A DNA stretch of 18,989 nt from Caldilinea sp. (lineage in GTDB: Bacteria > Chloroflexota > Anaerolineae > Caldilineales > Caldilineaceae). The stretch is from assembly GCA_026389955.1 (NCBI GenBank), contig JAPLGY010000312.1, positions 1 to 18,989 of the forward strand, read 5' to 3'. Under the pieces are notes generated by a model. It was given only the letters and a program-made list of their open reading frames with translations. It made no database searches and was not told where the DNA came from. Both the position numbers and the translations under genes were made by a program. Positions within the stretch are counted from its first letter, which is position 1. Every line of letters begins with the position of its first letter. This document shows positions 17,483 to 18,989 of the stretch, piece after piece.

Positions 17483-18375
17483 GGAACCCGTTTGCTGCTC
17501 GTCGGGCCGGGCCGGAATCAGGGCGCAGCGAATCGCCGGGTCGGCGCCTGCTGCGCCGCACGCTGCACCATCGCGGCGCGCAGGTGGGCGCCGCCATTTT
17601 GCTGTTGCTGGTCGGGCTCAGCCTGGCGGCGCCGCTGTTGACAGGGCGGGACCCCGACGGGATCGACCCAACCGTTCCCTTGCAGGCGCCGAGCTGGGAG
17701 CACCCGCTCGGGACCGACCACATCGGCCGCGATCTCTGGGCCCGGTTTCTGTACGGCGGGCGTCTCTCGTTGCGGGTCGGGCTGTTGGCGATTGCGCTGG
17801 GGGCCACTGTCGGCATCGGCATCGGTCTGCTGGCTGGCTACTACGGTGGCTGGATCGACGCGGCCAGCAGCTGGCTGAGCGAGGTGCTGCTCTCTTTCCC
17901 CGACATTCTGCTGGCACTGGCCATCATTGCTGTGCTGGGTCCGGGCATCACCAACGCCATGTTGGCCATCGGCCTTGCCTTTATTCCTTCATTTGCGCGG
18001 CTCACCCGCGGCCATGTGCTGGCGATCCGCGAGCTGGGCTATGTCGAAGCTGCGCGTGCGATTGGGGTGCCGGATTGGCAGATTCTTCTGCGCCACGTGC
18101 TGCCCAACACGCTGCGCACGCTGCTGGTGCTGCTGACGCTGGGCATCGGTTCGGCGATTTTGTCCGGTGCAGCGCTGAGTTTTCTGGGGCTGGGCGCGCA
18201 GCCGCCGACAGCAGAATGGGGGGCGCTGCTCAACGCTGGCCAGAAGTATGTGCGCCAGGCGTGGTGGCTGACCCTCTTTCCAGGAGGGGCGATCTTTCTC
18301 ACCGTGCTGGCGGTGAACTTGATTGGGGATGCCCTCAGCGATGCGGTGGCGGGCACCGCGTCCGCCCAGCGCTGA
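17434..18375 (+). CDS. ABC transporter permease, DppC/OppC family (second system)
   Basis: Second membrane subunit of the second importer, 313 residues from GTG at 17434, which lies 2 nt after the upstream stop; no ribosome site is visible, so translation is presumably coupled. Homology to the family begins near LLRRTLHHRGAQVGAAILLLLVGLSLAAPLL (about residues 39-69). The first 35-40 residues come from the duplicated 3' end of the upstream gene and a palindrome, so the true start is uncertain. Motifs: HPLGTDHIGRDLWARFLYGGRLSLRVG (DppC signature), SFPDILLALAI, the ATPase-contacting loop YVEAARAIGVPDWQILLRHVLPN, and LSFLGLGAQPPTAEWGALL. Six membrane segments are visible. No ATPase genes follow; the next gene, 18 nt downstream, is a pentapeptide-repeat protein. 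Confidence 0.92.
   Translation: MSPIHSAPPQDSSAANGNPFAARRAGPESGRSESPGRRLLRRTLHHRGAQVGAAILLLLVGLSLAAPLLTGRDPDGIDPTVPLQAPSWEHPLGTDHIGRDLWARFLYGGRLSLRVGLLAIALGATVGIGIGLLAGYYGGWIDAASSWLSEVLLSFPDILLALAIIAVLGPGITNAMLAIGLAFIPSFARLTRGHVLAIRELGYVEAARAIGVPDWQILLRHVLPNTLRTLLVLLTLGIGSAILSGAALSFLGLGAQPPTAEWGALLNAGQKYVRQAWWLTLFPGGAIFLTVLAVNLIGDALSDAVAGTASAQR
17473..17498 (+). repeat. 12-bp perfect palindrome in the 5' part of the second DppC-like gene
   Basis: Arms 17473-17484 (GCAGCAAACGGG) and 17487-17498 are exact complements separated by AA, the same two-base spacer as the palindrome at 16457-16490. It starts inside the second copy of the tandem duplication and lies within the coding region, corresponding to residues about 14-22 of the permease. 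Confidence 0.75.
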
Positions 18376-18393
18376 GAAGAGAGGAGAAGCAGG

Positions 18394-18933
18394 ATGCAAT
18401 CGACCGTGCTCTACCAGCTGATCGACACGCTCAGCCTGCTGGTCAGCCAGCAGGGGCTGGCCCAGGCCCACAAAGGAGAGCCTGTGGCCCGGCTGGCGCG
18501 CGCCCACCTCTTCACAGCGCTGCGCCAGCTGGACGGTTGGCACAAAGGGCTGGCGATCCAGTTTCTCTACGAAGCCGGGCTGATCGGCGCCCATTTTGTG
18601 GCGGATCTGCCGCCGGTGCAGCCGGTGCTGGCGCTCCACGGCGCCGACTTGTCTGGCCTGCTCCTGCCGCGCGTTAACCTGGCCTGGGCGCATCTGGCTG
18701 TCTCGGACCTGACTGGGGCCGACCTGCGCGAGAGCTGCCTGATCTGTGCCAACCTGTATGCAGTCGACCTGGTCGACGCCGACCTGGCGGGTGCCAATCT
18801 GTGTGGCGCCAACCTCTACATGGCCGAGCTCAGCGGCGCCAATCTGGCTGGCGCCGACCTGCGCAGTGCGGTAGTGGCGCCGACCCAGCTGGCCAGTGCC
18901 CGGGTCAGCGCGGCCACCCGTCTGCCCGACTGA
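18394..18933 (+). CDS. Pentapeptide-repeat protein with N-terminal helical region
   Basis: A 179-residue cytoplasmic protein; ATG 18394 follows GAGAGGAGAAGCAGG. Residues about 1-75 are helical and charged (ARLARAHLFTALRQLDGWHKGLAIQFLYEAGLI), a leader seen in cyanobacterial and Chloroflexota pentapeptide proteins. Residues about 82-160 contain roughly a dozen A(D/N)LxX-type repeats (GADLSG, VNLAW, DLTGADLRESCLICANLYAVDLVDADLAG...), which should fold as a right-handed beta helix. A short tail follows. Its function is unknown: members range from gyrase-protecting proteins to structural modules, and nothing here selects one. It sits 18 nt after the transporter genes and may be co-transcribed with them. 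Confidence 0.85.
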   Translation: MQSTVLYQLIDTLSLLVSQQGLAQAHKGEPVARLARAHLFTALRQLDGWHKGLAIQFLYEAGLIGAHFVADLPPVQPVLALHGADLSGLLLPRVNLAWAHLAVSDLTGADLRESCLICANLYAVDLVDADLAGANLCGANLYMAELSGANLAGADLRSAVVAPTQLASARVSAATRLPD

Positions 18934-18989
18934 ACGTGGACAGCCGCCATCAGCGGCGATGAACTATCGAACAAAGCCGAGATCCTCGA
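18934..18989. other. Short right-edge stretch without a gene
   Basis: Only a weak 5-bp stem (GCCGC at 18943-18947 with GCGGC at 18953-18957) is visible after the pentapeptide gene, with no T-run. I would not call it a terminator. Confidence 0.3.

Noticed and set aside
18943..18957. Terminator after the pentapeptide gene
   Set aside because: Five-base stem, no T-run, and such stems are expected by chance at this GC content.

Overview
The window is GC-rich and densely packed, and almost all of it is solute-uptake machinery. Lipoproteins with long Ala/Pro/Glu linkers, a large family-5 binding protein beside a LacI regulator, and Aap-type amino acid permeases suggest an Anaerolineae/Caldilineae-like Chloroflexota bacterium. 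This is inference from style and gene content; no rRNA or marker gene is present. No tRNA, rRNA, CRISPR array, transposase or phage gene was seen.

Layout. (1) Positions 1-3611, minus strand: an amino acid ABC transporter in the order aapJ (binding lipoprotein), aapQ and aapM (permeases). aapM runs off the left edge, where the ATPase gene aapP would be expected. (2) Positions 3612-4113: a divergent non-coding region with a strong sigma-70-type promoter and a tandem 12-bp operator-like repeat facing lacI. (3) Positions 4114-10980, plus strand: a LacI-family regulator, then a family-5 binding protein whose signal peptide is missing, two Dpp/Opp-type permeases and two ATPases. LacI and the type of binding protein point to oligosaccharide rather than peptide uptake. 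(4) Positions 10981-14806: a six-copy 12-bp minisatellite, then three tightly packed genes: a COG3375-like GNAT protein, a histidine-rich multi-pass membrane protein of unknown function, and a YtcJ-like amidohydrolase. (5) Positions 14834-18375: a second family-5 transporter (binding lipoprotein and two permeases) without ATPases. (6) Positions 18394-18933: a pentapeptide-repeat protein.

How it fits together. Each transporter has a GC-rich hairpin between its binding-protein gene and the first permease gene, the classic place to set a high binding-protein to permease ratio. The amidohydrolase and GNAT protein sit directly upstream of the second transporter and could act on what it imports. 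The second transporter must take its ATPases from elsewhere, possibly from the first system.

Most unusual points: an SdrD-B-like, probably calcium-binding domain inserted in an extracytoplasmic loop of AapQ; the abrupt lacI/binding-protein junction that removes the export signal; the repeated SBP/permease hairpins; a 48-bp tandem duplication plus perfect palindrome at the junction of the second permease pair; and the 12-bp minisatellite ending in an extended -10 promoter-like unit.
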